In this document: in pieces, positions 25,545-33,852 of the stretch | How positions within the stretch are numbered: the stretch's first letter is position 1 | How the letters are laid out: the number at the start of each line of letters is the position of its first letter | From: Coleofasciculaceae cyanobacterium SM2_1_6 | GTDB taxonomy: Bacteria > Cyanobacteriota > Cyanobacteriia > Cyanobacteriales > JAAUUE01 | Assembly (NCBI GenBank): GCA_012031635.1 | Contig: JAAUUE010000006.1 | Location: forward strand, 1 to 34,440 | Reading direction: 5' to 3' | DNA length: 34,440 nt | Notes under the pieces: model-generated | What the model was told of the DNA's origin: nothing | The model's database searches: none | The model's input: the letters and a program-made list of their open reading frames with translations, nothing else | Position numbers and translations under genes: made by a program

Positions 25545-27140
25545 CTAACTACCGAGGGGGCGATAAACTTGGTAATCAATGTCTGGGAAAATATTATCAA
25601 TGAGTTCGACCTTAGTGAGCCAACCACTATCTACCTTCCCAGCATTTAGGTCTTCATAGAGCTTATTAAAACGCTGGAGGTGCGATCGAGTCCGGCGGAC
25701 TGCGTAGGGAACCATTGTCCCTGTCCGCATAATAAACGCCCAGTCCGAAGATTGAGCCAAGAGTAGCTCCCGCGCCGCCTGATTCAAAGCCCGGCGTTGG
25801 AGTTCATCCTCTGGTTGGCGATAACTGAGGTGGATCATCCGCTCTGCCGCCTTGTGGAGATGGGGATAGACCCAAGCATTAGTTTCATTCAGCCAGTATT
25901 CATGGAAGCCCTTATAACCCCAGCTAGATTGGGAAGGTTTACACACCTGCTGGGTCGGATTCCCCCGCAGATAATCGGCAAGATGGGTCATCTCGTAAGT
26001 GCCTTGATCGTACCAAGACTTGCGGAACAGGTAATCAATAAACCAAGGGCCCTCGTACCACCAGTGACCAAATAATTCCGCATCGTAGGGAGAAACCACG
26101 ATCGGCGGACGCTGCATAATATCGTAGAGATGGCGGGTTTGCTGCTCCCGATTAAACATAAAATTTGCTGCGTGTTCTGCGGATTTTTCTCTTGCCCAGT
26201 AGGGATCGTAGAGAGCTTTGTCAGAAAGTCCTAAACCCCGCCCGGTGATCTTGTGGTACTTGATCCCGGTATTTTTGCGTTGTCCATTGGGCATAATGTA
26301 GGGCTTGATGTACTCATACTCTGCTTCCCAGCCCAAATCCTTATAAAATTCTCGGTACTCCGCAGCACCGGGATAACCGACCTCCGAAGACCAGACCTGT
26401 TGAGAGGATTCATGGTCACGCCCAAAGGCTGCCACCCCAGTTTCTGTGAAAATTGGCGCATAGCTACCATAACGGGGACGGGGACGGGCGTAGAGAATCC
26501 CGTGACCATCGGTGAGGAAGTAGCGCAATCCGGCATCAGCCAGCATCCGCTCCACCCCTTCATAGTAGGCACATTCCGGGAGCCAAATGCCCTTCGGTGG
26601 TCTGCCAAAGGTGGCTTCGTAGTGTTCACAGGCGACTTTGATCTGCGCCCACACCGCTTGGGGATACATTTTCATTAGGGGCAGATAACCGTGGGTAGCT
26701 CCACAGGTAATGATCTCAAGGTTGCCAGAGTCTAAAAATTGCTTAAAAGCCTTAACCAAGTCTCCCTGATAATGCTCCCAAGTTTTGCGGATACTGGTAA
26801 ATTCTTTTTGGTAGTACTCTGCTAGATAGCGCAAATGCCCGTTGTGCTGATTGTGGTCAATTTCTTTGGTAATCAGTTCCTCAAGTTGGGCAAAATGCTG
26901 CTCATAGCGTTCTTGGAGGAGGGGATCCATGAGCATAGAGATCAAGGGCGGGGTCATGCTCATGGTGATCTTAAAATCAATCCCGTCTCGCTTTAGCCCC
27001 TCAAATACTTGGAGCAGGGGAATATAGGTTTCTGTAATTGCTTCAAATAGCCATTCTTCTTCTAATACATAGTCGCTTTCAGGATGCCTTACAAAGGGTA
27101 AGTGAGCATGAAGCACCATCGCCACGTAACCGATCGCCAT
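25545..27140 (-). CDS. GH57 1,4-alpha-glucan branching enzyme (DUF1957)
   Basis: 531 residues starting MAIGYVAMVLHAHLPFVRHP, the first GH57 motif. The nucleophile Glu is at about residue 189 in WLPECAYYEG, and the acid Asp at about 353 in SPYDAELFGHWWYEGP. Other conserved parts are ITCGATHGYLP, YFLTDGHGILYARPRP and RDHESSQQVWSSEVGYPG. The C-terminal helical DUF1957 part contains WGYKGFHEYWLNETNAWVYP and AQSSDWAFIMRTGTMVPYA. This enzyme introduces alpha-1,6 branches in glycogen-type glucans; the length is normal for the short GH57 form, and cyanobacteria commonly have it besides a GH13 GlgB. The gene looks intact and stands alone, with ~170 bases upstream containing a short tandem repeat. Confidence 0.93.
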   Translation of the reverse strand: MAIGYVAMVLHAHLPFVRHPESDYVLEEEWLFEAITETYIPLLQVFEGLKRDGIDFKITMSMTPPLISMLMDPLLQERYEQHFAQLEELITKEIDHNQHNGHLRYLAEYYQKEFTSIRKTWEHYQGDLVKAFKQFLDSGNLEIITCGATHGYLPLMKMYPQAVWAQIKVACEHYEATFGRPPKGIWLPECAYYEGVERMLADAGLRYFLTDGHGILYARPRPRYGSYAPIFTETGVAAFGRDHESSQQVWSSEVGYPGAAEYREFYKDLGWEAEYEYIKPYIMPNGQRKNTGIKYHKITGRGLGLSDKALYDPYWAREKSAEHAANFMFNREQQTRHLYDIMQRPPIVVSPYDAELFGHWWYEGPWFIDYLFRKSWYDQGTYEMTHLADYLRGNPTQQVCKPSQSSWGYKGFHEYWLNETNAWVYPHLHKAAERMIHLSYRQPEDELQRRALNQAARELLLAQSSDWAFIMRTGTMVPYAVRRTRSHLQRFNKLYEDLNAGKVDSGWLTKVELIDNIFPDIDYQVYRPLGS

Positions 27141-27227
27141 ATCTTATCCACACAATCTAGATTATCTTCAGATTTTAAGTCAAAACAGTAACTATTATTT
27201 ATTACGTTTATTAATCATTTTTAAGCT

Positions 27228-27258
27228 GGGATCAATTTGGGATCAATTTGGGATCAAA
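27228..27258. repeat. Three copies of an 11-base direct repeat
   Basis: GGGATCAATTT occurs twice in a row and a third, partial copy (GGGATCAAACT) follows. It is upstream of the GH57 gene and just past the end of the aminotransferase gene. Confidence 0.75.
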
Positions 27259-27311
27259 CTTTGGTAGTCATCGGGAGGATTAAGGAAACTTGAGGGGAAA
27301 GCAAAGAGGGA

Positions 27312-28519
27312 TCAGGTTTTAGGGCGCAAATTTTGGAGGGCGGTAGCTAGGTATTGATACTGCTCTGGGGTGTTGTAGAGTTGGGCAGAAATTCTGAGTA
27401 GTTGTTGAGATGGTTGTGATTGTTGAGAGTTGCCTTGCCACGGAATAATCGGGACTTCGATCGCATACTCGTGAAATAACTTTTCTTGGATGGGGGGAAT
27501 TAGCTGCCCCGGAGCTAGGGTGGGGAAACTAGTGGGCAGGGGGATCGCCGCCATGGAGCCGATCATGGATTCGGGACAGGGTAATTCTACTTCTAAGGAT
27601 TCAGCAATCATTTTGCGGGCAGCGAGGGTTTGCCATCGATTGTCTTGTCTAAGTTTTTCCCAACCATAAATTTTTTCGAGGAAGTCGATGGCTTCAGGAA
27701 TACAAAAATAGGCGGTGGGATCCCCAGTCCCCATCCAATCAAATTCTAGCTGGAAGCGGGATCGATCGGTTCTAGGAGAGTTGGCTCCGTGGCTAATCAC
27801 AAGGGGACGCAGGTTAGATTGGCGATCGCTCTGCACATACAAAAACGCTGCCCCCTTGGGGGTACACAGCCATTTGTGGCAATTCCCGGTGTAATAGGTC
27901 GCTCCCAATTCCCGCAAATTCAAATCCACCATTCCCGGAGCATGGGCGCCATCCACAAGGCTAGGAATCCCCCATTGGTTCAAGTGGGCAATGAGTTCAG
28001 CAATGGGCAGGACTAGGGCTGTCTGGCTGGTAACGTGGTCGATCAATACTAGTTTGGTTTTGGGAGTGACGGCGGCAATGATGGCTTGATTAATCTCGGC
28101 AACATCTTGCACGGGAAAGGGAATTTTCACTACGACAATTTTTGCTCCGGTGCGATCGGCCAGATAATCTAGGGCATTGCGGCAGGCGTTGTATTCATGA
28201 TCGGTGGTCAGGAGTTCGCTATTTTGGTCAAGGTTTCCAGCAAGGGAATTCAAAACAGTATTCACCCCAGTGATGGCGTTGGGGACAAAAACCACATCGG
28301 CAGGATCAGCATGGATAAATCGGCTGAGGTGCGATCGAGCCTGATCCAAGAATCCCTCAAATTCCCGCATAAAAATCTCACAGGCTCCTGCTCTAACTGG
28401 GTTCTCAGTTGCTGCTGCACAGCCAAAACAGGCAAGGGACAAGCCCCGTGGGAACCATGATTTAGAAAAGTAATTTGAGGATCCAGTCCCCAATATTGCT
28501 GCCATTGATTTACTGCCAT
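27312..28519 (-). CDS. Class V aminotransferase family protein, isopenicillin-N-epimerase-like (frameshifted as written)
   Basis: About 402 residues. The ATG at 28519 gives MAVNQWQQYWGLDPQITFLN, then HGSHGACPLPVLAVQQQ, EQEPVRF. The frame then shifts at a five-A run (plus 28371-28375), where six would give EPVRFFMREFEGFLDQARSH and join the main part. Downstream are FVPNAITGVNTVLNSL, LLTTDHEYNACRNAL, VDGAHAPGM (PLP-phosphate site), TGNCHKWLCTPKGAAFLYV with the PLP Lys, and DWMGTGDPTAYF. The family removes or transfers amino groups from small substrates via PLP; the substrate is not evident. The start overlaps the stop of the DUF2442 gene by one base (TAATG), so it belongs to that small-gene operon. 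Confidence 0.85.
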
Positions 28520-28803
28520 TATGTCGTCACAAAGTTGGAGGAGTTATAATCTGGGATTGTCTGATGAGAAATTTTTGCATACAAAACATCGGGGTCTAGG
28601 TCTGCGCCGTTTTGCCATTGAATTGTACCAAGTTCGGGATTTACTTGGACATTAGCAAAAAAAGTCTGCTCTTTGAGGGGAGCAAATACTCCGGTAAATT
28701 CGATATGTTCAGCGATCGAGACTATTCCTTCTACTCCATCTTCAAATCGGAGAAAGAGTTGATAGTTTTCTAATGGCTCCACAAAAATTATATCTTTTAG
28801 CAT
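28519..28803 (-). CDS. DUF2442 domain protein
   Basis: 94 residues starting MLKDIIFVEPLENYQLFLRF, then EDGVEGIVSIAEHIEFTGVFAP, NVQVNPELGTIQWQNGADLD and PDVLYAKI. This is the common short DUF2442 form. Three bases separate it from the DUF4160 gene upstream, a pairing seen widely and usually interpreted as toxin-antitoxin-like. Its TAA stop shares one base with the ATG of the aminotransferase, so translation passes directly from one to the other. The function is not known. Confidence 0.9.
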   Translation of the reverse strand: MLKDIIFVEPLENYQLFLRFEDGVEGIVSIAEHIEFTGVFAPLKEQTFFANVQVNPELGTIQWQNGADLDPDVLYAKISHQTIPDYNSSNFVTT

Positions 28804-28806
28804 TTC

Positions 28807-29067
28807 TTACTCCAAAGGTTCTATCTTTTCTAGTGTTTTTTGTTGTCTGGCTAATTCCCAATTGTTTAGTAATTGTGATTGATGTATTGCTGCCCATTCA
28901 ATTACTAATCCTAAAACTCGTGGGGTCAGTTTTCCTTCCATCATTCTGAGTCTTTCAATATCAATTAATGCCTTTTGATTTCCATAACGCACATGAAAGT
29001 GAGGGGGCGGATGATCGCTATAGTTGATAGTAATAATAATCCCTAAAAATCTGCTAATCTCAGGCAT
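28807..29067 (-). CDS. DUF4160 domain protein
   Basis: 86 residues starting MPEISRFLGIIITINYSDHP, then PPHFHVRYGNQKALIDIERL, LTPRVLGLVIEWAAIHQSQL and NNWELARQQKTLEKIEPLE. The PPHFHVRYG motif with its two His residues is typical of DUF4160. It overlaps the DUF2283 gene end by eight bases and is followed by DUF2442. Its role is unproven; the conserved context suggests one half of a small two-gene module. Confidence 0.9.
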   Translation of the reverse strand: MPEISRFLGIIITINYSDHPPPHFHVRYGNQKALIDIERLRMMEGKLTPRVLGLVIEWAAIHQSQLLNNWELARQQKTLEKIEPLE

Positions 29068-29260
29068 TGCATTTTTCTCTAATCATTATAAAAGGATTTT
29101 CAACCTGTTTCGAGGCATCAAGAATTTCTATACCTACTAATTTACCTTGAATATCATAATCCATAATAATACCTTCCCTCTCTTCATCACTTTCTTCAAT
29201 CAGGGAGTCATCCAATATAATTCTTAAGATATCAATTTTAGGGTCATAAGTTATTTTCAT
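29060..29260 (-). CDS. DUF2283 domain protein
   Basis: 66 residues starting MKITYDPKIDILRIILDDSL, with EESDEEREGIIMDYDIQGKL and VGIEILDASKQVENP, the full DUF2283 pattern (D...D..G.VVGIEILDAS). Such small proteins often act as antitoxin-like partners of DUF4258 or neighbouring DUFs. Here it precedes DUF4160 with an overlap of eight bases, so it is the first gene of a coupled four-gene set running to the aminotransferase. Confidence 0.9.
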   Translation of the reverse strand: MKITYDPKIDILRIILDDSLIEESDEEREGIIMDYDIQGKLVGIEILDASKQVENPFIMIREKCNA

Positions 29261-29303
29261 GATTCTCTCCAGTATTTTTATTCATTGGAGTTCCTTAGAT
29301 AGT

Positions 29304-29594
29304 CTAGAAGACACGAATTGCCTCCTCTAAAACTGGTTCTCTTAAATGTTCCTTGAGAGCATCGGCTGTACCTAAATCAATAGAACATTCCAAAACATCT
29401 TCCAGATAATGTTTGATCCGAAAAAATTCAAAGAAACCTACGGATCCTTCTAGCTCCACTAAAAAATCCACATCACTCTGAGCATTAGCCTGATCTCGTG
29501 CTACTGAACCAAACAAATCCAAAGATATGACCCCCAGTTCTTGAAGTTGGGTTTGATGCGATCAAACTAACTCCAATACCTCTGCCCGTTTCAT
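29304..29594 (-). pseudogene. MNT-type nucleotidyltransferase with an early in-frame stop
   Basis: An ATG at 29594 gives MKRAEVLELV, then TGA (29564-29562) at codon 11, then in the same frame SHQTQLQELGVISLDLFGSV, ARDQANAQSDVDFLVELEG and ECSIDLGTADALKEHLREP. The nucleotidyltransferase core is complete (GSVAR, SDVD, third Asp in SIDLG). The N-terminal helix matches other MNT proteins across the stop, so the TGA is a nonsense change and not a wrong start. A short form from TTG 29522 could be made but would begin at the first core strand. MNT proteins act as antitoxins that modify HEPN toxins; no HEPN gene is nearby. Confidence 0.75.
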
Positions 29595-29655
29595 ATTTAT
29601 TTTAATGAGTTAAGAAAAAGGTGAATATTGTTCTATCCTTGATAACCTTTAGACC

Positions 29656-29880
29656 TCATCGAGACTCTAACAATTCTTCAACAGTTAATTCAATATCCTT
29701 AGCAATTTGCCTTAGAAGTCTAGGGGCAATATCACGCCCTTTATGAAATGGAATCGTCGTGCCTCGACCATCTGCGTGACGAAATTGTTTATGAGAACCC
29801 TTTTGACGAACCTCAACAAAACCTAAAGTTTCTAGAATACGTACTACCTCTTGGGGCTTCAGAACAGGAATGTTGCCCAT
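29656..29880 (-). CDS. hicA: HicA-like mRNA interferase toxin
   Basis: 74 residues starting MGNIPVLKPQEVVRILETLG, then FVEVRQKGSHKQFRHADGRG with the active His30 in GSHKQFRH, and TTIPFHKGRDIAPRLLRQIA. This is a classic HicA (double-stranded RNA-binding-like fold, cuts mRNA). Full length. It lies three bases after the stop of hicB, the antitoxin-first order, so production of the antitoxin precedes the toxin. Confidence 0.93.
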   Translation of the reverse strand: MGNIPVLKPQEVVRILETLGFVEVRQKGSHKQFRHADGRGTTIPFHKGRDIAPRLLRQIAKDIELTVEELLESR

Positions 29881-29883
29881 AGT

Positions 29884-30093
29884 TTAGGGAACCATGATTT
29901 GCTGTGTACCAACAAACTCTGTTTTGAATACCACTTCTTCATCCTCTAAAAGCATTTCAATTACTTCCCGGAGGTTCTCTTGTAACTCATCTAAAGTTTC
30001 TCCTTGGGAGTGTGCCCCCGCAAAACCGGGAACATAACCCACATAAAGGTTAGTTTCAGTATCTCGCTCAACGATCGCAGTAAAATTTTTCAT
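29884..30093 (-). CDS. hicB: HicB family antitoxin
   Basis: 69 residues starting MKNFTAIVERDTETNLYVGY, then VPGFAGAHSQGETLDELQENLREVIEMLL in two steps: the partly degraded RNase H-like HicB fold with its G(A)xxGxTxxEAxxN pattern. It ends soon after the fold (FVGTQQIMVP), so it has no separate C-terminal DNA-binding domain. It neutralises HicA encoded just downstream. Confidence 0.92.
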   Translation of the reverse strand: MKNFTAIVERDTETNLYVGYVPGFAGAHSQGETLDELQENLREVIEMLLEDEEVVFKTEFVGTQQIMVP

Positions 30094-30109
30094 TTTAGTT
30101 TAATCATCC

Positions 30110-30477
30110 TTAAAGTGATTTTTGAAAGGTTTTTAGAGCTTCTACATGATTTAGCATATTGACACAGCTTAATAGCAAATCTAAATTTATGCCCGGAACT
30201 TCTTCACTTTGACTTATCTTCTCATAGCGACTCTGCTCATTACCTACTTGCCGGAGATGATAAATATCTAAAACTCTCCATCCTCTCAAAACCAAACTTC
30301 AGGACTTTCCAGCCGTCTGTAGGCTTCCAGCTTGTTGATACCGCCACTGGTGAAGACAATTTCAATAACCAAGTCGGGATTCGATCGCCCCGCCGCCAAT
30401 TTATAGGACTTGCCCGTTTCTTGCTTCACCAACTCCAAGTCTTCTTGGCTGATTTTGCTAGAAATTACCGTCAGGTT
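30110..30477 (-). pseudogene. Uma2/DUF820 nuclease-like remnant
   Basis: The C-terminal half of a Uma2 protein: QEDLELVKQETGKSYKLAAG, NPDLVIEIVFTSGGINKLEA, YRRLESPEVWF, then TGA (30288-30286) where Trp (TGG) is expected, EDGE, and after a one-base shift at a four-A run (plus 30270-30273) LDIYHLR, EEVPGINLDLLLSCVNMLNH, VEALKTFQKSL. The conserved acidic PDLVIEIV is present but the N-terminal half is missing and the frame is closed by a stop at 30480-30478. It is decayed, not just mis-sequenced. It lies between hicB and sufR. Confidence 0.75.
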
Positions 30478-30489
30478 TCAATGTTTTGT

Positions 30490-31161
30490 TCAGACTTCTT
30501 GGCTAGTGATTCGGTAGCCGCAGCGATGCTCCCCATCGATCAGCCAGTGAGTGCGTTCTATTTTACAATCAGGAAGGAGGACAGCAAACATTTCTAGCTC
30601 ATGACCACACACGCTAGGGAAGGATGCAGCAACTTCGGAAATTGCACAGTTGTGTTCTGCCAAAATAAAACTATTACTATCATTTTCTACGGCATACCAT
30701 TCCGCCATGTAGCCTTCCGCCTGCCGCAGAGCCACCAAGTTTTTCACTCGATCGGCAAGGGATCCCTGTCCCAATCGATCGCTATACTCTTCCGCCTTCC
30801 GCTCCCATTGCTTCCGCAGAATCGAACTCACCTGCTCCTGCCCCACAGTTTCCGCCATTGTATCCAAAAAAGAGAGGGCAAACTCCCCGTAACCCTTGGG
30901 AAACTTTGCTTTGCCTTGGGGACTAAGTTGATAGCTGTGTTGGGGTCTGCCCAGACCTAACTGGACTGAGTGGTACTCAATCAATCCCTCCGCTTCCAAA
31001 TCCTTGAGGTGACGACGGATCGCTTGGGGGGTAATCCCTAGGGCAGTAGCTAGTTCGACCGCCGTAGCCTGACTACGCTTCATCAGCAGTTGGAGAATAT
31101 CTTGTTTCGTGGAAGTTTGGGTGGTAGTCATGGGTTTGGAGGTCAGGGGCTTAGAGGTCAT
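30490..31161 (-). CDS. sufR: SufR, iron-sulfur sensing repressor of the suf operon
   Basis: 223 residues. The N-terminal winged helix-turn-helix is STKQDILQLLMKRSQATAVE, LATALGITPQAIRRHLKDLE, LGRPQHSYQLSPQGK. The C-terminal part has four Cys at about 172, 185, 199 and 214 with spacing C-x12-C-x13-C-x14-C, the SufR cluster-binding pattern. In cyanobacteria SufR holds a [4Fe-4S] cluster and represses sufBCDS when clusters are plentiful. The gene is divergent from sufB, with two operator-like sites between them, so it likely also represses itself. A second start at 31131 (MTTTQTSTKQDIL) fits the family better; the first ten residues come from a 15-base direct repeat (TSKPLTSKP). Confidence 0.95.
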   Translation of the reverse strand: MTSKPLTSKPMTTTQTSTKQDILQLLMKRSQATAVELATALGITPQAIRRHLKDLEAEGLIEYHSVQLGLGRPQHSYQLSPQGKAKFPKGYGEFALSFLDTMAETVGQEQVSSILRKQWERKAEEYSDRLGQGSLADRVKNLVALRQAEGYMAEWYAVENDSNSFILAEHNCAISEVAASFPSVCGHELEMFAVLLPDCKIERTHWLIDGEHRCGYRITSQEV

Positions 31162-31278
31162 GGGCTTGACAAAAACTGGGAGAAATTAAATGTCTTAACG
31201 GTCTTAACGATAGCTGAGAAATATCTTTTAGAAATATCTGCAAAGCTACCTGAGAAAAAATACTTGAGGGGAGTTTGA

Positions 31279-31292
31279 CAACATCCTTGTTG
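31279..31292. promoter_or_regulatory. SufR operator 1
   Basis: CAAC-ATCCTT-GTTG, a perfect match to the CAAC-N6-GTTG inverted repeat established for SufR in Synechocystis. It overlaps a TTGACA (31275-31280) that could be a -35 box. Confidence 0.8.
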
Positions 31293-31318
31293 TTAATGTA
31301 CCTTAAAGAAGGGATAAA

Positions 31319-31332
31319 CAACAACTTTATTG
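31319..31332. promoter_or_regulatory. SufR operator 2 (imperfect)
   Basis: CAAC-AACTTT-ATTG, one mismatch from CAAC-N6-GTTG, with its centre 40 bases from operator 1. Two sites between sufR and sufB are what is known in Synechocystis. A TATGAT (31339-31344) follows and may be a -10 box. Confidence 0.65.
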
Positions 31333-31490
31333 TTTTAGTATGATCTCAGTATAGCTGGAGGTTGGGTCGATCACCCCTAATTTTTAAAGTGATTACCTTC
31401 TAGCCCCCTAGATTAAATCTCTAGGTTCAGCCTCTAGATCCAGCCCTAAGCTCCCAAATTAAGACCTAAACTAAGAAAGAACCCAAGCCC

Positions 31491-32930
31491 ATGAGTGCCA
31501 GCGTCAAAACCCTAGTTAATCAACCCTACAAGTACGGATTTGTCACCGATATTGAGAGTGACAGTATTCCCAAAGGGTTAAGCGAAGATGTAGTTAGATT
31601 AATCTCAAGCAAAAAAAACGAACCAGAATTCATGCTGGAATTTCGGCTCAAAGCCTATCGTCAGTGGTTAAAAATGACAGAACCCTCATGGCAAGAAGCT
31701 AGTTATCCCCCCATTGATTATCAAAATATTATTTATTATTCTGCCCCCAAACAGCCGAAGAAAAAGTTAGAGAGTCTAGATGAGGTAGACCCGGCTTTGC
31801 TGGAAACTTTTGAGAAATTGGGGATTTCTTTGTCAGAACAAAAGCGTTTATCCAATGTTGCCGTGGATGCTATTTTTGATAGTGTCTCGATCGCCACCAC
31901 CTTCAAGGAAAAACTAGCCAAAGATGGGGTAATTTTCTGCTCTATTTCTGAAGCCCTCCAAGAACATCCAGAACTAATTAAAAAGTACATGGGCAGTGTT
32001 GTGCCAGTGGCAGATAACTACTTTGCTGCCCTCAATTCCGCCGTATTTAGCGACGGCTCCTTTGTCTTCATTCCCAAAGGCGTAAAATGCCCCATGGAAC
32101 TATCTACCTATTTCCGGATTAATAGTGGAGACACAGGACAATTTGAACGGACTTTAATTGTTGCCGAAGAAGGTGCTTCTGTATCCTACCTAGAAGGTTG
32201 CACCGCTCCCATGTACGACACCAACCAACTCCACGCTGCGGTGGTAGAACTTGTGGCTCTAGACAATGCTGATATCAAATATTCCACCGTCCAAAATTGG
32301 TATGCCGGAGATAAGGAAGGCAAGGGCGGTATTTATAACTTCGTCACCAAGCGGGGTTTATGTCAAGGAGTCAATTCTAAAATCTCTTGGACACAGGTAG
32401 AAACTGGCTCGGCAATTACTTGGAAATATCCCAGTTGTGTCCTTGTTGGCGACAATTCTGTGGGGGAATTTTATTCCGTGGCTTTAACTAATAATAAGCA
32501 GCAAGCAGACACCGGCACCAAGATGATTCACATTGGCAAAAATACCAGAAGTACAATTATTTCCAAAGGGATTTCTGCCGGAGAATCAAAAAATAGTTAC
32601 CGGGGTTTAGTGAAAATTAATCCCAAAGCTCAAGGGGCAAGAAACTATTCTCAGTGTGATTCTATGCTTATTGGTGATAATGCCCAAGCTAATACTTTTC
32701 CTTATATTCAAGTCCAGAATAATACCGGAAAAGTTGAGCATGAAGCCTCTACTTCTAAGATCGGGGAAGATCAACTATTTTTCTTTGCCCAACGGGGAAT
32801 TTCCCAAGAAGATGCGATTTCCATGATGATTAGTGGCTTCTGTAAAGATGTCTTTAATCAGCTACCTATGGAATTTGCTGTAGAAGCAGATAAGCTCCTC
32901 AGCCTCAAACTAGAAGGTGCAGTTGGCTAA
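31491..32930 (+). CDS. sufB: SufB, Fe-S cluster scaffold subunit
   Basis: 479 residues starting [20 protein letters not shown], full length and intact. Conserved features: [70 protein letters not shown], and the scaffold region [20 protein letters not shown] with the functional Cys, then [20 protein letters not shown] with the His. With SufC and SufD it forms the SufBC2D complex, which accepts persulfide sulfur and assembles Fe-S clusters, mainly for photosystem I and ferredoxins in cyanobacteria. First gene of sufBC(D); regulated by SufR. Confidence 0.97.
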   Translation: MSASVKTLVNQPYKYGFVTDIESDSIPKGLSEDVVRLISSKKNEPEFMLEFRLKAYRQWLKMTEPSWQEASYPPIDYQNIIYYSAPKQPKKKLESLDEVDPALLETFEKLGISLSEQKRLSNVAVDAIFDSVSIATTFKEKLAKDGVIFCSISEALQEHPELIKKYMGSVVPVADNYFAALNSAVFSDGSFVFIPKGVKCPMELSTYFRINSGDTGQFERTLIVAEEGASVSYLEGCTAPMYDTNQLHAAVVELVALDNADIKYSTVQNWYAGDKEGKGGIYNFVTKRGLCQGVNSKISWTQVETGSAITWKYPSCVLVGDNSVGEFYSVALTNNKQQADTGTKMIHIGKNTRSTIISKGISAGESKNSYRGLVKINPKAQGARNYSQCDSMLIGDNAQANTFPYIQVQNNTGKVEHEASTSKIGEDQLFFFAQRGISQEDAISMMISGFCKDVFNQLPMEFAVEADKLLSLKLEGAVG

Positions 32931-33036
32931 GTTTAATTAGTAAAGTCTAGAATTAGTGAAGTCTAGTTAGTTAAATCTATTTGGCTAGGTTTAGCTGATG
33001 AAGTTCAATGAATTAAATCTAGTTGGTTAAGTACAG
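32923..33036. repeat. Tandem array of eight ~14-base units between sufB and sufC
   Basis: Eight degenerate units, seven of 14 bases and one of 16, close to TTAGTTAAGTCTAG: for example TTAGTGAAGTCTAG, TTAGTTAAATCTAT, TTGGCTAGGTTTAG, TGAATTAAATCTAG and TTGGTTAAGTACAG. The first overlaps the sufB stop codon. The 14-base period is twice a heptamer, like the short tandem repeats common in cyanobacteria. Confidence 0.75.
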
Positions 33037-33065
33037 CGATCGTTAGAATTTATAGGTAATAGTTG

Positions 33066-33852
33066 ATGATTATTGAAAATAGTGAAGTAATTTTATCGGT
33101 AAAAGATTTAACTGCGAAGGTAGATGATACTCCTATTCTTAAGGGTTTGAATCTAGAAATGAAGGCTGGAGAAATCCATGCCATTATGGGGCCAAATGGT
33201 TCTGGGAAAAGCACTTTTTCTAAAATTTTAGCTGGGCATCCAGACTACGAAATTACGGGGGGCGAAGTTCTTTTCTATGGGCAGAGTATCCTTGAAATGG
33301 AGCCGGAGCAACGGGCTAGAATCGGCATATTTTTAGCTTTTCAGTATCCCCTAGAAATTCCCGGAGTTAGTAATCTCGATTTTTGCGAGTTGCCTACAAT
33401 TCCAAGCGGAAACACGCAGGGCTACCAGAACTAGATGCCTTTGATTTTGAGGATTTAGTCCACGAGAAATTAGATGTCGTGAAAATGGATGCCGCTTTTC
33501 TCGATCGCAGCGTGAATGAAGGTTTTTCTGGGGGTGAAAAAAACGTAATGAAATCCTACAAATGGCGTTATTAGAACCCAAGCTATCTATTCTCGATGAA
33601 ACCGATTCGGGGTTAGATATTGATGCCCTGAAAATTGTTGCCAATGGTGTTAATCAACTAGCCAATAAAGATAACACCATGCTCGTAATTACCCATTATC
33701 AAAGATTATTAGATTATATTATTCCCGATTTTGTCCATGTCATGGAAGCCGGAAAAATTATCACCAGTGGGGGCAAAGAATTGGCTCTAGAACTGGAAGC
33801 TAGGGGTTATGAATGGGTACGGGAAGAAGAAGCTCTGGAGGTGGCTAGATAA
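33066..33852 (+). CDS. sufC: SufC, ABC-type ATPase of the Suf complex (two frameshifts as written)
   Basis: Starts [20 protein letters not shown]. Walker [10 protein letters not shown], the Q-loop [10 protein letters not shown], then in the next frame [20 protein letters not shown], the signature SGGEK, and in a third frame [19 protein letters not shown] (Walker B, D-loop), AIVITH-type [13 protein letters not shown], and the C-terminus GYEWVREEE. Two single-base losses split it: a T5 run (33380-33384) where six give NLDFLRVAY, and an A7 run (33537-33543) where eight give [16 protein letters not shown]. Both restorations give the exact family sequence, so a homopolymer error is far more likely than a dead gene. 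Its ATP use drives SufB/SufD rearrangement. The stop overlaps the sufD start by one base. Confidence 0.92.

Noticed and set aside
3025-30288. Three in-frame TGA codons (3025, 29562, 30286), one at a Trp position, hinting at TGA recoding
   Set aside because: TGA ends other genes here normally (for example the PEP-synthase-like gene at the ridA start), and the Trp codons I looked at in intact genes (such as the GH57 gene) are TGG. The three genes lie in decaying accessory DNA.
33380-33543. Programmed -1 frameshifting in sufC, since A AAA AAC is a slippery heptamer and both lesions need -1
   Set aside because: Two separate slips in one conserved gene would be needed, no other known sufC does this, and sufD nearby has a homopolymer error of opposite sign. 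Sequence error is simpler.
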